Shown piece by piece: positions 39,381-49,222 of a stretch of 64,000 bases of DNA. The notes below the pieces were generated by a model, which was not told where the DNA came from, ran no database searches, and saw only the letters and a program-made list of their open reading frames with translations. Made by a program: the position numbers and the translations under genes. Numbering within the stretch: the stretch's first letter is position 1; the number at the start of each line of letters is the position of its first letter. Source of the stretch: an uncultured Pelagibacteraceae bacterium (GTDB taxonomy: Bacteria; Pseudomonadota; Alphaproteobacteria; Pelagibacterales; AG-422-B15); the NCBI GenBank assembly GCA_902518955.1, contig CABYIR010000001.1, forward strand, positions 1 to 64,000, written 5' to 3'.

Positions 39381-41765
39381 CTATAATTCCTCTAATTCAC
39401 CAATAAAATCTGTAATTTCTCTAATGTTATTTGCCTTATCGATAGAGAAAAACTTATAAACAACAGATTCATCCTGTCTCATTTTGATTTTGTCTCCTTT
39501 GCGTGCAATCAATGAGATTAGTTCAGGTATTTTATCAAACCTGTTTTTTCTAAATTTAATAACAGCACCCTTTTGACCCATTTCGATTTTTTCAATATTG
39601 AGACACTTGCATGATATACGAAGATTTGTGATCTCTAATAAATGTTCTATTGATTGAGGTAATTTACCATATTGATTTTTTATATCATCAGATATGAAAC
39701 TTAATTCGCTCTTATCCAATGCATATGCAAGTTTTTTATAATAATGCAATCTACTATTTAAATTTGGCATATACTTTTCAGGTATTAAAACAGTTAAACC
39801 CAAATTTATTTGAGGTGACCATTCAGAGTCATTTGATAAGGAATCTTCATTTTTAAGATCACTAATTTTTTCTCTTAAAAGTCGATGATATAATTCCAAA
39901 CCAATTTCTCTTATATGACCTGATTGCTCATCACCGATTATATTTCCTGATCCTCGTAAATCTAAATCATGACTTGCAAGTTGAAATCCTGATCCAAGAC
40001 TATTCAATCTTTTTAACAGATCCAGTCTCTTTGAGGCATTATCAGTGATTAATTCAAGATCGGGAACTGTATAATAACAAAAAGCTTCCGTATTTGATCG
40101 CCCTACTCTACCTCTTAATTGATGTAATTGAGATGTTCCAAATTTATCTGCTTTAATAATTATGATTGTGTTTGCCGTTGAAATATCAAGACCAGACTCG
40201 ATTATTGAAGTAGATAATAAAACTGAAAATTCATTATTATAGAATTCCATCATTACATCTTCCAAGTCTTCAGCTTTCATCTGCCCATTAGCAATTTTAT
40301 ATTTTACACCTGAACAATATGATTTAAGAAAATCCTCAACCTCGGCAATATCTGATATTCTTGGGCAAACAATGAATATTTGACCTTCTCTCTCTATTTC
40401 TTTTTTAATCGCATCACTTATAACCGACGAGTCAAAATTCATAACATCTGTAATGATGTCTTTACGATTTACAGGAGAAGTTGAAATGATTGATAATTCT
40501 CGTAATCCAACAAGGGACATTTCAAGAGTTCGCGGTATAGGCGTTGCTGTCAATGAAAGAACATGAATATCTGATTTAATCTTTTTGATTTTTTCTTTCT
40601 GAGTTACACCAAAATGTTGCTCTTCATCAAGAATAAGCATGCCCAAGTTGTTAAATTTTATTTTTTCACTCAATAAAGCATGGGTTCCAATAATAATATC
40701 TACTTCTCCATTATTAACATCTTCAATAATATTTTTTGCATCTTTTGATTTAACGAGGCGAGATATTTGACGAATTTTTATTGGAGTATTTTCAAATCTT
40801 TTTGTAAACGTTTCAAAATGCTGTCTGCATAATAAAGTTGTTGGCACCAATATAGCGACTTGATAGCCGCTCAATGCAACATTAAAAGCAGCTCTCACAG
40901 CGACCTCTGTCTTTCCGTATCCCACATCACCACAAATAAGGCGATCCATAGGTACTCCTCTATTTAAGTCATGAAGAATATCTGAAATGGATCTATTTTG
41001 ATCTTCTGTCTCATCGTGTTCAAATTCATTTACAAAATTTGAATAATAAGGTTCCTGTGTCTTGAATTTTTTTGCTGAACGCAGTTCACGTTCTGCTGCA
41101 GTTTGAATTAAAGTGCCGGCAATATCTTTAATTTTGTTTTTAGCGTTTGCTTTTCTTAATTGCCAACTTGAAGCACCCAAACGATCCAATTCGACGATTA
41201 AACTACCTCCATATTTACTAAGCAGTTCAATATTTTCTACAGGAATAAATAACTTATCACTATTTTGATATCTAATCTCAATACAATCATGGTCTGAATC
41301 AAGAATATTGAGAGTTTTCAAACCTTGAAATTGACCAATACCATGATCGACGTGAACAATAAGATCATCAATATCAAATGAACTGATATCTGTTAAAAAA
41401 GTATTTGCTGAAATTTCTCTTTTTCGTTTATTAAAATTTTTTTCATCATGTGGCTTAACAATCACTCTATTTAATGAGTCCTTATTATGCTTAGTTTTAA
41501 GGTCAAACGTGCTTATAGACTCAATGGTATCACCAAATATACTTAACCTAATGGGCTCTTTAAACTCAGATGGAAATATATCAATAATATCTCCCTTTAC
41601 AGAGAATTCTCCAAGATGATTAACTGTACTAACGCGGGCATATCCGATTTCTGATAAGAAATTGATGTAACTTTCATATTTAAAATGACCATCACTTTCT
41701 AAGATAAGATTATTTTCTACTACGATATTTTTTTTTGCGATACTATTCATTAATAGTATTTGCAA
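39381..41765 (-). CDS. mfd: Transcription-repair coupling factor Mfd, shortened form (794 aa)
   Basis: VDHGIGQFQGLKTL (RID), DRLICGDVGYGKTEVAVRAAF, LDEEQHFGV, TATPIPRTL, GLDISTANTIII, QLRGRVGRS; N-terminal region reduced. Confidence 0.93.
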   Translation of the reverse strand: MQILLMNSIAKKNIVVENNLILESDGHFKYESYINFLSEIGYARVSTVNHLGEFSVKGDIIDIFPSEFKEPIRLSIFGDTIESISTFDLKTKHNKDSLNRVIVKPHDEKNFNKRKREISANTFLTDISSFDIDDLIVHVDHGIGQFQGLKTLNILDSDHDCIEIRYQNSDKLFIPVENIELLSKYGGSLIVELDRLGASSWQLRKANAKNKIKDIAGTLIQTAAERELRSAKKFKTQEPYYSNFVNEFEHDETEDQNRSISDILHDLNRGVPMDRLICGDVGYGKTEVAVRAAFNVALSGYQVAILVPTTLLCRQHFETFTKRFENTPIKIRQISRLVKSKDAKNIIEDVNNGEVDIIIGTHALLSEKIKFNNLGMLILDEEQHFGVTQKEKIKKIKSDIHVLSLTATPIPRTLEMSLVGLRELSIISTSPVNRKDIITDVMNFDSSVISDAIKKEIEREGQIFIVCPRISDIAEVEDFLKSYCSGVKYKIANGQMKAEDLEDVMMEFYNNEFSVLLSTSIIESGLDISTANTIIIIKADKFGTSQLHQLRGRVGRSNTEAFCYYTVPDLELITDNASKRLDLLKRLNSLGSGFQLASHDLDLRGSGNIIGDEQSGHIREIGLELYHRLLREKISDLKNEDSLSNDSEWSPQINLGLTVLIPEKYMPNLNSRLHYYKKLAYALDKSELSFISDDIKNQYGKLPQSIEHLLEITNLRISCKCLNIEKIEMGQKGAVIKFRKNRFDKIPELISLIARKGDKIKMRQDESVVYKFFSIDKANNIREITDFIGELEEL

Positions 41766-42009
41766 AATCGATAAGAAGTTTAGTGACTCTATTATCTATA
41801 TTCTCTGGTATAGGAGTTTTTTTTAATATGATTTTATAAATATGATCATCATCTTGATCTAATAAAATATCTAACAATGATAGTTCATGGTCATCGAATA
41901 ATTGAATAAATTTATCAGCAAAGCTGCCCATTAAGATATCCATTTCCTTAGTGCCTCTATGTGAAGCTTTATAAAGAAGTTTTTTTCTAAATATTTCTAT
42001 ATTTTCCAT
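41743..42009 (-). CDS. sdhE: FAD assembly factor SdhE
   Basis: RKKLLYKASHRGTKEMDILMGSFADKFI (RGTKEMD signature); between recG and mfd. Confidence 0.9.
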   Translation of the reverse strand: MENIEIFRKKLLYKASHRGTKEMDILMGSFADKFIQLFDDHELSLLDILLDQDDDHIYKIILKKTPIPENIDNRVTKLLIDFANTINE

Positions 42010-42038
42010 GATATTCTATTAATTTATTAACTACTTAT

Positions 42039-44096
42039 ATGAGACCCAAAATTCTATACAACCTATTTTCTAATATTATTACGATAAAAGGAATAGGTCC
42101 AAAATACGCAAAACTAATAGAAAGATTGTGCGGTAGATATTTAATAGATCTACTATTCCATCGTCCAGTAGCTATCATTGATAGAAGAAATAGCCCTAAA
42201 ATTGCTAATCTCAAGAGTGGAGAAATCGCAACAATAATAGTGACAATTGAAAAACACATACCAGCATTTAATAAAAGAATGCCTTACCGAGTCATATGTT
42301 CTGATGAAACTGGAATTATGTCCTTAGTATATTTCAATATACGAGGTCCCTATTTAAGGCAGATGCTGTCTATTGGAAGTCAAAAAGTAATAAGTGGAAA
42401 AATTGAGGAATATAAAGATAGTTTTCAAATTACCCATCCACATCATATAGCGAGCTTAGAGGACATAGACTCTGTCAAAACAATTGAAACTATTTACCCA
42501 TTAACATCTGGATTAACATCAAAATCACTCAGGAAAGCAATTAATACGACCTTATCTCAAACAAGCAGTCTACCTGAATGGCTTGATGATAAATTAATGA
42601 CAGATAGGAATTGGCATCCCTGGAAAAAAAGTCTTGATGAACTTCATAACCCTAGTGAAGCCCTTGAGATAAATCAGAGTCCATATCTAGAACGATTAGC
42701 TTTTGATGAACTTTTATCACACCAACTTACAATCAGATTGATTAAACAAAAAATTAACAAAATTAAAGGAAATGTTCTTAAGCCATCTAATAAATTAATA
42801 AATGAATTAAAATCTATTCTTGAGTTTGAATTGACTAAAGATCAAGTAAAAACGATTAAAGAAATTTCAGACGACCTCTCGTCTCCTACTAAAATGCTTC
42901 GACTTATTCAGGGTGATGTGGGTAGTGGTAAAACAATTGTTTCACTATTTTCAATTTTACAAGTTTCTGAAAATGGTAAGAAATCAATTTTTATGGCTCC
43001 TACTGAATTACTTGCTGAGCAACACTTCAATACAATAAATCAGTACGCATCGAAGATGGATCTTAATTGTTCATTGATTACATCATCAACAAGAAAAGAG
43101 CATAATTTTGATGCTGATATATTGATTGGAACTCATGCTCTTTTTCAGGAAAAAGTAGAAATAGATAATGTTGGCCTCATTGTAATTGACGAACAACATA
43201 AATTTGGAGTTCATCAAAGAATTATGTTGAGTGAAAAAGTAGGAAATGAGTGTGACATTTTATTAATGACTGCAACCCCCATTCCAAGAACGTTAGAACT
43301 AGCATCCTATGGAGATATGGATATATCAAAAATTAAGAGCAAGCCAACTCATAGAAAAGATATCGTGACAAAATCAGTTAATATTAACAAAATAGATCAA
43401 TTAAAGTCAGCATTGTTAAAGAAAATCAAAGGTGGTGAAAAAATTTACTGGGTTTGCCCTTTAGTAGACGACTCAGACAAATTGGAATTGCAATCAGTAA
43501 AAAATAGATTGAAGGATTTATCAAATTACTATTCAAGTCAAGACGTGGGTATGGTGCATGGTAAAATGAAACAAGAAGAAAAAAATGATATCATGTCCAA
43601 GTTTAAAGATGGAGATATTAAAATATTAATTGCTACATCGGTCATTGAAGTTGGAATAGATGATCCTGATGCAACATTAATGGTTATTGAAAATGCAGAA
43701 CGATTTGGATTATCTCAGTTACATCAATTAAGAGGACGTGTTGGAAGAGGTAAAAAACAATCAAGTTGCATATTACTGTTCAGCAGTCCATTAAGTGAAA
43801 CAGCAAAAAAAAGACTTAAAATCATGAAAGAAACAAATGATGGATTTAAAATTGCAGAAGAAGATCTTGATATAAGAGGCGCAGGTGAAATCTTAGGTGC
43901 AAGACAAAGTGGATTGCCTGAATTTAAATTATCAAATTTAGATGCACATAAAGATTTACTAAAATTAGCAAGATCAGAAGCCGTATCAATTATTGAAAAC
44001 GATCCTAATTTAAGGTCTGACAAAGGAAAATCTCTTCGAATATTATTACATTTATTTAAAAATGAAGTGGCAATTGATTATTTAAAATCTGGATGA
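42039..44096 (+). CDS. recG: ATP-dependent DNA helicase RecG
   Basis: IKGIGPKYAKLIERL, LRLIQGDVGSGKTIVS, IDEQHKFGVHQR, MTATPIPRTLELASYGDMD, QLRGRVGRGKKQS. Confidence 0.96.
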   Translation: MRPKILYNLFSNIITIKGIGPKYAKLIERLCGRYLIDLLFHRPVAIIDRRNSPKIANLKSGEIATIIVTIEKHIPAFNKRMPYRVICSDETGIMSLVYFNIRGPYLRQMLSIGSQKVISGKIEEYKDSFQITHPHHIASLEDIDSVKTIETIYPLTSGLTSKSLRKAINTTLSQTSSLPEWLDDKLMTDRNWHPWKKSLDELHNPSEALEINQSPYLERLAFDELLSHQLTIRLIKQKINKIKGNVLKPSNKLINELKSILEFELTKDQVKTIKEISDDLSSPTKMLRLIQGDVGSGKTIVSLFSILQVSENGKKSIFMAPTELLAEQHFNTINQYASKMDLNCSLITSSTRKEHNFDADILIGTHALFQEKVEIDNVGLIVIDEQHKFGVHQRIMLSEKVGNECDILLMTATPIPRTLELASYGDMDISKIKSKPTHRKDIVTKSVNINKIDQLKSALLKKIKGGEKIYWVCPLVDDSDKLELQSVKNRLKDLSNYYSSQDVGMVHGKMKQEEKNDIMSKFKDGDIKILIATSVIEVGIDDPDATLMVIENAERFGLSQLHQLRGRVGRGKKQSSCILLFSSPLSETAKKRLKIMKETNDGFKIAEEDLDIRGAGEILGARQSGLPEFKLSNLDAHKDLLKLARSEAVSIIENDPNLRSDKGKSLRILLHLFKNEVAIDYLKSG

Positions 44097-44696
44097 TTAT
44101 TCATTAGGGATGACTAGACCGGCAGATACAACAAGTTTAATCGCATCTTCTACAGACATATCAAGTTCAATCACATCTTCTATGGGAAATAGTAATAGAA
44201 ACCCCGAAGTCGGATTTGGAGTTGTTGGCACGAAAACATTAACCATCTCTTTATTGGTCTTTGTTTTTATTTCACCCTTCGTGCTTCCCGTCATAAAGCC
44301 AATGGCATGAACTCCTTTTCTTGGATATTCTATTAAAACTACCTTCTGATAAGCGGCATCTGCATTTGAAAAAGTTTCAGTTATTTGTTTGATTGCCTTA
44401 TATACATTCCCAGCAAAAGGGATTCTTGTGATTAGATTATCAAAATAATTTAATAACGATCTTCCAAATAATGTTGAAAAAATTGCACCTAAAAAGATAA
44501 AGGTCAAAAATGCAATTAATAATTCTAATCCTGGAATTTTATATCCAATAAATTCAGGTAATAAATTATTAGGGTTAAACCGATCAGGAACAAGACCAGA
44601 AATAAACTCAACAATAAAAATAGTGATATAGATTGTTGCCCCGATTGGAGCCGAAACAAGTAAACCAGTAAAAAAATATCGTTTAATAAATGACAT
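44097..44696 (-). CDS. DUF502 family membrane protein
   Basis: KRYFFTGLLVSAPIGATIYI, RIPFAGNVYKAIKQI, VFVPTTPNPTSGFLLLFP. Confidence 0.9.
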   Translation of the reverse strand: MSFIKRYFFTGLLVSAPIGATIYITIFIVEFISGLVPDRFNPNNLLPEFIGYKIPGLELLIAFLTFIFLGAIFSTLFGRSLLNYFDNLITRIPFAGNVYKAIKQITETFSNADAAYQKVVLIEYPRKGVHAIGFMTGSTKGEIKTKTNKEMVNVFVPTTPNPTSGFLLLFPIEDVIELDMSVEDAIKLVVSAGLVIPNE

Positions 44697-44765
44697 TAAA
44701 TGTAATTATTACTTTTCAAAATTAATTTAAAGAATACCATAAAAAAATCTTATTTATAATTATTT

Positions 44766-46271
44766 ATGCCTATTTTCAAAGAATATATCGATTTTGATGC
44801 TGTAGGAATTGCTGAGTTGATAAAATCTAAAAAGATTCAAGCTATAGATGCCTTGGATACAGCCATTGATTTAATTGAACAGTTAGACCCAAAATTAAAC
44901 TTCATGCACCAAAAGACCTATCATTATGCTATGGAGTCTCTGAATCGAAATAAGGATTTAAATGGTCCTTTTGCCGGTGTACCTATGCTGATGAAGGATA
45001 TGGATAGTGCTTTATATAGCGTTCCAATGATGCAAGGGAGTAATTATCTAAAAAATATTCCAATGAAATTTAATAATAGCTTATCGAAGAAATTCACTAA
45101 TTCAGGAACACTCATTTGTGGAAAATCTGCGACTCCTGAATTTGGCTTAATGATTACAACAGAACCTAAAGCTTTTAAACCGACTCGCAACCCATGGGAT
45201 ACAGAACGATCCACAGGTGGTTCAAGTGGTGGCGCTGGATCAGCAGTGGCATCTAGAGCAGTACCTATTGCGCATGCGAGTGATGGAGGTGGCTCTATTA
45301 GAATACCGGCAGCTACGTGTGGTACAGTAGGTTTAAAACCTACTCGAGGAAGAATATCATTTTCTCCATCTCATGGAGATAAATGGGGAGGACTTACACA
45401 TTCTGGAATTCTATCTCGAACTGTACGAGATACTGCATATATGTATAATGAATTATTTAGCTCAGAAATTGGCGATCCCTATTCTGTGCATTATGAAAAA
45501 GGTAGCTTAATAAATTCATTGAATGCTAATAAAAAATATAAAATTGGCTTCAATACTGAGTCAAGACTTCCAATAACAATAACATCTGATGCAAAAAATG
45601 CTGTTATGCATAATGCAAAACTATGTGAAAGCATTGGTCATAATGTTGAGGAGTGTAATATTGATTATGATGGTTTGTTATTATCAAGAGCATTTGCAAT
45701 TATAATTTCATCTCATGTATCTCAGATGTTTAATGAACTTAAGGATCTTGTTGGAAGATCTTTTAAAAAAAGTGAAGTTGAAACTGCTTCAAGAGCACTT
45801 AATTATCTTGGAAAAAGCTTTAGAGGTAAAGATTATGCATGGGCTCGTTATACTATTCAAAAAATATCAAGAGATGTAATGCAACAAACAAATGATTATG
45901 ATGCTGTAATTTTACCAATTATATCACAATCAGCACCATTGCTTGGTGAACTGAGGCCAAAAAAAATTAATAATATTCAAAATGAGATTCTAATGGCTTT
46001 AAGATTAGGATTTTTGTTTAGAATACCATTTATACGTGATCCTTTTTTAAATAAAAATATAATCGAAAATTATTGGTACTCTCCTGATGCAGTACTTCAA
46101 AATGTTACAGGTCAACCTTCTATATCATTGCCTACATTTTATACTAATAATAATCTTCCTTTGGGCGTGCAGTTTGCAGGTCGATACGCAGAAGAATCAG
46201 TTTTAATTGATTTAGCTTCCCAATTGGAACAAGCAAATCCTTGGATCGATAAGAAACCTTCTATTTCTTAA
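44766..46271 (+). CDS. Amidase signature family protein
   Basis: FAGVPMLMKDMD, RSTGGSSGGAGSAVASRAVPIAHASDGGGSIRIPAATCG. Confidence 0.94.
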   Translation: MPIFKEYIDFDAVGIAELIKSKKIQAIDALDTAIDLIEQLDPKLNFMHQKTYHYAMESLNRNKDLNGPFAGVPMLMKDMDSALYSVPMMQGSNYLKNIPMKFNNSLSKKFTNSGTLICGKSATPEFGLMITTEPKAFKPTRNPWDTERSTGGSSGGAGSAVASRAVPIAHASDGGGSIRIPAATCGTVGLKPTRGRISFSPSHGDKWGGLTHSGILSRTVRDTAYMYNELFSSEIGDPYSVHYEKGSLINSLNANKKYKIGFNTESRLPITITSDAKNAVMHNAKLCESIGHNVEECNIDYDGLLLSRAFAIIISSHVSQMFNELKDLVGRSFKKSEVETASRALNYLGKSFRGKDYAWARYTIQKISRDVMQQTNDYDAVILPIISQSAPLLGELRPKKINNIQNEILMALRLGFLFRIPFIRDPFLNKNIIENYWYSPDAVLQNVTGQPSISLPTFYTNNNLPLGVQFAGRYAEESVLIDLASQLEQANPWIDKKPSIS

Positions 46272-46971
46272 GTAAAGATAATTGATAAAACCCATAAGTG
46301 AAAACAAAGAAACTTACAAAAGAAATCAGAGTAATAACCTTTTGAGCGATTACGGATATGACCATTCTATTGTAAGAAACTGATTCTTTAAATAATTCAA
46401 GATTCTCTCTTGGGCTCACATCAGGAGGATCTGAAGTTTCAAAAAAAGCATATATCGTAATTGATAAGAGAAACAATACTGAAGCTACTGTGTATTTATT
46501 GCTTACTGGACTAAAGAAAAAAGCAAGGGTGAGAAAAACCATCGCAGGCACCATCGATCTAAAACCGACGATTACAAAAAATACATGTTCATGGAAATAT
46601 AAATCTGCAGGAGTTAGTCCAACACCAAGAAATGATAAACCAGATAACATTGCTATGTAAGATCCAATGGTTGCACAGACATATGAAATCTTATTATCCT
46701 TAAAAAGTCTTGGAACTAAAATAAACGATAGACACGCAAAACCCATCATTACAAGAGTTGAGTTAAATAAAAAACACGAAAGAAAGTTTTGTTCGCCGCT
46801 TACAGTTTCATAAACACCTAGATCACTAAAGAAATTTTCACTAAATGAATAAGATGTTAGAGTTGGGTCATATAATGAGCCACCTGGAAATAAATATATA
46901 GCTATAGTATTTACAATTACAAAGTAAATCACCATGATCCGAATTGGATATACTGTTAAATTATTGATCAT
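46261..46971 (-). CDS. Multi-TM membrane protein, DUF998-like (copy 2)
   Basis: FPGGSLYDPTLTSYSFSENFFSDLGVY; paralogous to the adjacent ORF. Confidence 0.65.
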   Translation of the reverse strand: MINNLTVYPIRIMVIYFVIVNTIAIYLFPGGSLYDPTLTSYSFSENFFSDLGVYETVSGEQNFLSCFLFNSTLVMMGFACLSFILVPRLFKDNKISYVCATIGSYIAMLSGLSFLGVGLTPADLYFHEHVFFVIVGFRSMVPAMVFLTLAFFFSPVSNKYTVASVLFLLSITIYAFFETSDPPDVSPRENLELFKESVSYNRMVISVIAQKVITLISFVSFFVFTYGFYQLSLLKK

Positions 46972-47668
46972 TAGTTTCTAGTAAATTATTAATTCCAATA
47001 GTAAAAGTATATATATTAATCATTATCATGATTGCCATAAGTTTTTGCATTATTACCTTAAATACTTGGGTTTCCATTGTATAAGTTTGTGCGTAAAGTA
47101 TAGTATCAGCTGGGTCAATCTCAGGAATATGAGATAAATTAATTGCATATATAACAAGTAATGCAATTAGAGCTAAAGATAAGGATGCATATAAGTTATT
47201 TATTCGACTAAATAATATCGCAATCGAAAAAAAAATAATTCCTAAAGAAGTAGTGTTAAAAAAATATTCAGCTACAAAAATATGCTTTTGAAAATATAAA
47301 TCTTCTGGTGTAAATCCAACAGCAATATAGAAAAGGCAACCAATAAAAATAAAGGTGCCTCCAATTAGAGCAAACCCATAAGATATTTTATTTTGTTTAA
47401 ATAATTTAGGTATTTTTAAAAAGGAAATTCCTAAAAAAATATTCAAACAACAGATGGAAATAAATATAAAAGAAGAAAAAAAATTTGTATCACCAGACAT
47501 TGATTTATATCGCCCTAGTTCGCTTATAAAATTTTTAGTAAATGAATATCCAATCTGGTTGGTATCAAGGTGATTGCCCCCAGGAAATAACATCATTGAG
47601 ATAGCAAAAGCCACTATACTGATGATTATTATGAACCTTGGAACATATATGTACCAAAATTTATTCAT
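46961..47668 (-). CDS. Multi-TM membrane protein, DUF998-like (copy 1)
   Basis: FPGGNHLDTNQIGYSFTKNFISELGRYKSMSGDTNFFSS; paralogous to 46261..46971. Confidence 0.65.
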   Translation of the reverse strand: MNKFWYIYVPRFIIIISIVAFAISMMLFPGGNHLDTNQIGYSFTKNFISELGRYKSMSGDTNFFSSFIFISICCLNIFLGISFLKIPKLFKQNKISYGFALIGGTFIFIGCLFYIAVGFTPEDLYFQKHIFVAEYFFNTTSLGIIFFSIAILFSRINNLYASLSLALIALLVIYAINLSHIPEIDPADTILYAQTYTMETQVFKVIMQKLMAIMIMINIYTFTIGINNLLETNDQ

Positions 47669-47675
47669 TGTTGAT

Positions 47676-47756
47676 TTAGGCTGAAAAACTTGAATAAGCT
47701 ATGTAGGTAACAAAGATAGCCACAACTACGTACATAACTCTATTGTCTAGATTCAT
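47676..47756 (-). CDS. Possible 26-aa TM peptide (conservative start of ORF 47676..47858)
   Basis: MNLDNRVMYVVVAIFVTYIAYSSFSA*; longer starts overlap the opposite-strand gene. Confidence 0.3.
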   Translation of the reverse strand: MNLDNRVMYVVVAIFVTYIAYSSFSA

Positions 47757-47779
47757 AATTAATAATATAATCATTAACA

Positions 47780-48121
47780 ATGGAAAATCCATCACGATAT
47801 ACAAATTATAAAGACTTTTTTCCTTACTATCTTCGCGAACACAGTAAGAAAAACACAAGAATACTTCATTATGTCGGTACTGGATTGGCTCAAATAATTC
47901 TTTGGAGCTCCATTATCACTCAAAGCTGGTTATTTATCCCGCTCGCATTTGTTTGTGGGTATGCTTTCGCATGGATTGGCCACTTCTTTATAGAACACAA
48001 TAAACCAGCAACATTTAAATATCCATGGTGGTCGCAAATTGGAGATCATCATATGACATGGCTGATGTTAACTGGCCGATTAAAAACGGCACTTAATGAT
48101 GCCGGTGTTGAAACTAAATAA
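47780..48121 (+). CDS. DUF962/Mpo1-like membrane protein
   Basis: FFPYYLREHSKKNTRILHYVGTGLAQ, AWIGHFFIEHNKPATFKYPWWSQIGDHHM. Confidence 0.85.
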   Translation: MENPSRYTNYKDFFPYYLREHSKKNTRILHYVGTGLAQIILWSSIITQSWLFIPLAFVCGYAFAWIGHFFIEHNKPATFKYPWWSQIGDHHMTWLMLTGRLKTALNDAGVETK

Positions 48122-48524
48122 TAATTATAAATCTTATTAAGATCGCAAGCAGTATAAACTGACTGATTAACCAAAAGCCACCCCTCAAATGGGTGTTATC
48201 CATAAAGATATGATAAAATGAGTGGACGATGCGCAATAAGACATAAATCCAAGAAAGATAGATGAACGGTATATCCGATTTATCAAGTGTATAAATTAAT
48301 ATCAATAAAGCATAAAAAATTATCGGATATTCAAATAAGTTTTTTATATTGTTCTTAACCATTTGAAGGTCTTTTGGAGCATTTGGATAAGGATCGTAAG
48401 GTATTCCTTTTTCCCAATCATTTCCTGGCTTCATTAATCGCATTGATCCATACGTATGGTAAAAGCTTACAACCATCGTAAGGGCCATAAGAACAAGACC
48501 AGGAAATAAAAGATTTCCAAACAT
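48114..48524 (-). CDS. MAPEG-like membrane protein
   Basis: Four TM; KNNIKNLFEYPIIFYALLILIY, LRIVHSFYHIFMDNTHLRGG. Confidence 0.75.
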   Translation of the reverse strand: MFGNLLFPGLVLMALTMVVSFYHTYGSMRLMKPGNDWEKGIPYDPYPNAPKDLQMVKNNIKNLFEYPIIFYALLILIYTLDKSDIPFIYLSWIYVLLRIVHSFYHIFMDNTHLRGGFWLISQFILLAILIRFIIII

Positions 48525-48567
48525 TAGTTACTAGGGAACAGCATCAATATTAATACTGTTTTAAGAT

Positions 48568-48999
48568 TTATAGCATTCCTATTAATCGAATCCACATCCA
48601 AATTAATGTTAGTAAAGCAGGGACAAAAATTAATGCTCTAACTGGAAAGCCACCCGCTACTACCAGATGATTAAAGAAAATATGATATACAGAATGAGCC
48701 AGGCGTAGATAAAAAAACCAATATGCAAGGCTAACGAAATAGGCATCAACATTTCCTGTAATGAATATAATTATACATACTGCATAAAAGAAAATCGGAT
48801 ATTCAAATAAATTGATATGATTTTTTTGAGCATTTCTAAGAATCATTGAACCCTCAGGAAAGAGTGCATGTCTATAATCCTCCCCTTGACTAGACTTATC
48901 TATATAAATCTCTTTTACTCTTAGTAAGGTTGTAAATAGGAATACAGCAACTGTAAGCAAAAGCATACAGTACATTGGGTAAAATATTTCAGTGCTCAT
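48568..48999 (-). CDS. MAPEG-like membrane protein (paralog of adjacent ORF)
   Basis: QKNHINLFEYPIFFYAVCIIIF, LRLAHSVYHIFFNHLVVAGGFPVRA. Confidence 0.78.
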   Translation of the reverse strand: MSTEIFYPMYCMLLLTVAVFLFTTLLRVKEIYIDKSSQGEDYRHALFPEGSMILRNAQKNHINLFEYPIFFYAVCIIIFITGNVDAYFVSLAYWFFYLRLAHSVYHIFFNHLVVAGGFPVRALIFVPALLTLIWMWIRLIGML

Positions 49000-49014
49000 G
49001 ATGAATCTCCTTGC

Positions 49015-49042
49015 TTGAAATTAGAATCAGTAACATTATATA
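49015..49042 (+). promoter_or_regulatory. Putative sigma70-type promoter of the 32-aa ORF
   Basis: TTGAAA (49015-49020), 16-bp spacer, TATATA (49037-49042). Confidence 0.4.
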
Positions 49043-49085
49043 CCTCTAAGATATTTTTTAACATATTTATGAAAGGAGGTGGTCT

Positions 49086-49184
49086 ATGTCTATTAGTAGT
49101 ATAATGGAGCCCACAACATTTGCGGGTCTTCCTAATCACTTAGATATTGGAAACCTTCACTTTGTAAGTGGAGCTCCGAATTAA
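49086..49184 (+). CDS. 32-aa small protein of unknown function, not in supplied ORF list
   Basis: MSISSIMEPTTFAGLPNHLDIGNLHFVSGAPN*; AAAGGAGGT Shine-Dalgarno at 49072-49080, 5 nt before the ATG; followed by a terminator. Confidence 0.65.
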   Translation: MSISSIMEPTTFAGLPNHLDIGNLHFVSGAPN

Positions 49185-49194
49185 AACTACAATT

Positions 49195-49222
49195 AGCCCC
49201 CATTAATTTGGGGGCTTTTTTT
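49195..49222 (+). terminator. Rho-independent terminator
   Basis: AGCCCCC-ATTAATTT-GGGGGCT followed by a T tract. Confidence 0.9.

Noticed and set aside
42035-44310. ORFs 42035..42259(-), 43724..44023(-), 44110..44310(+)
   Set aside because: Antisense shadows of recG and the DUF502 gene.
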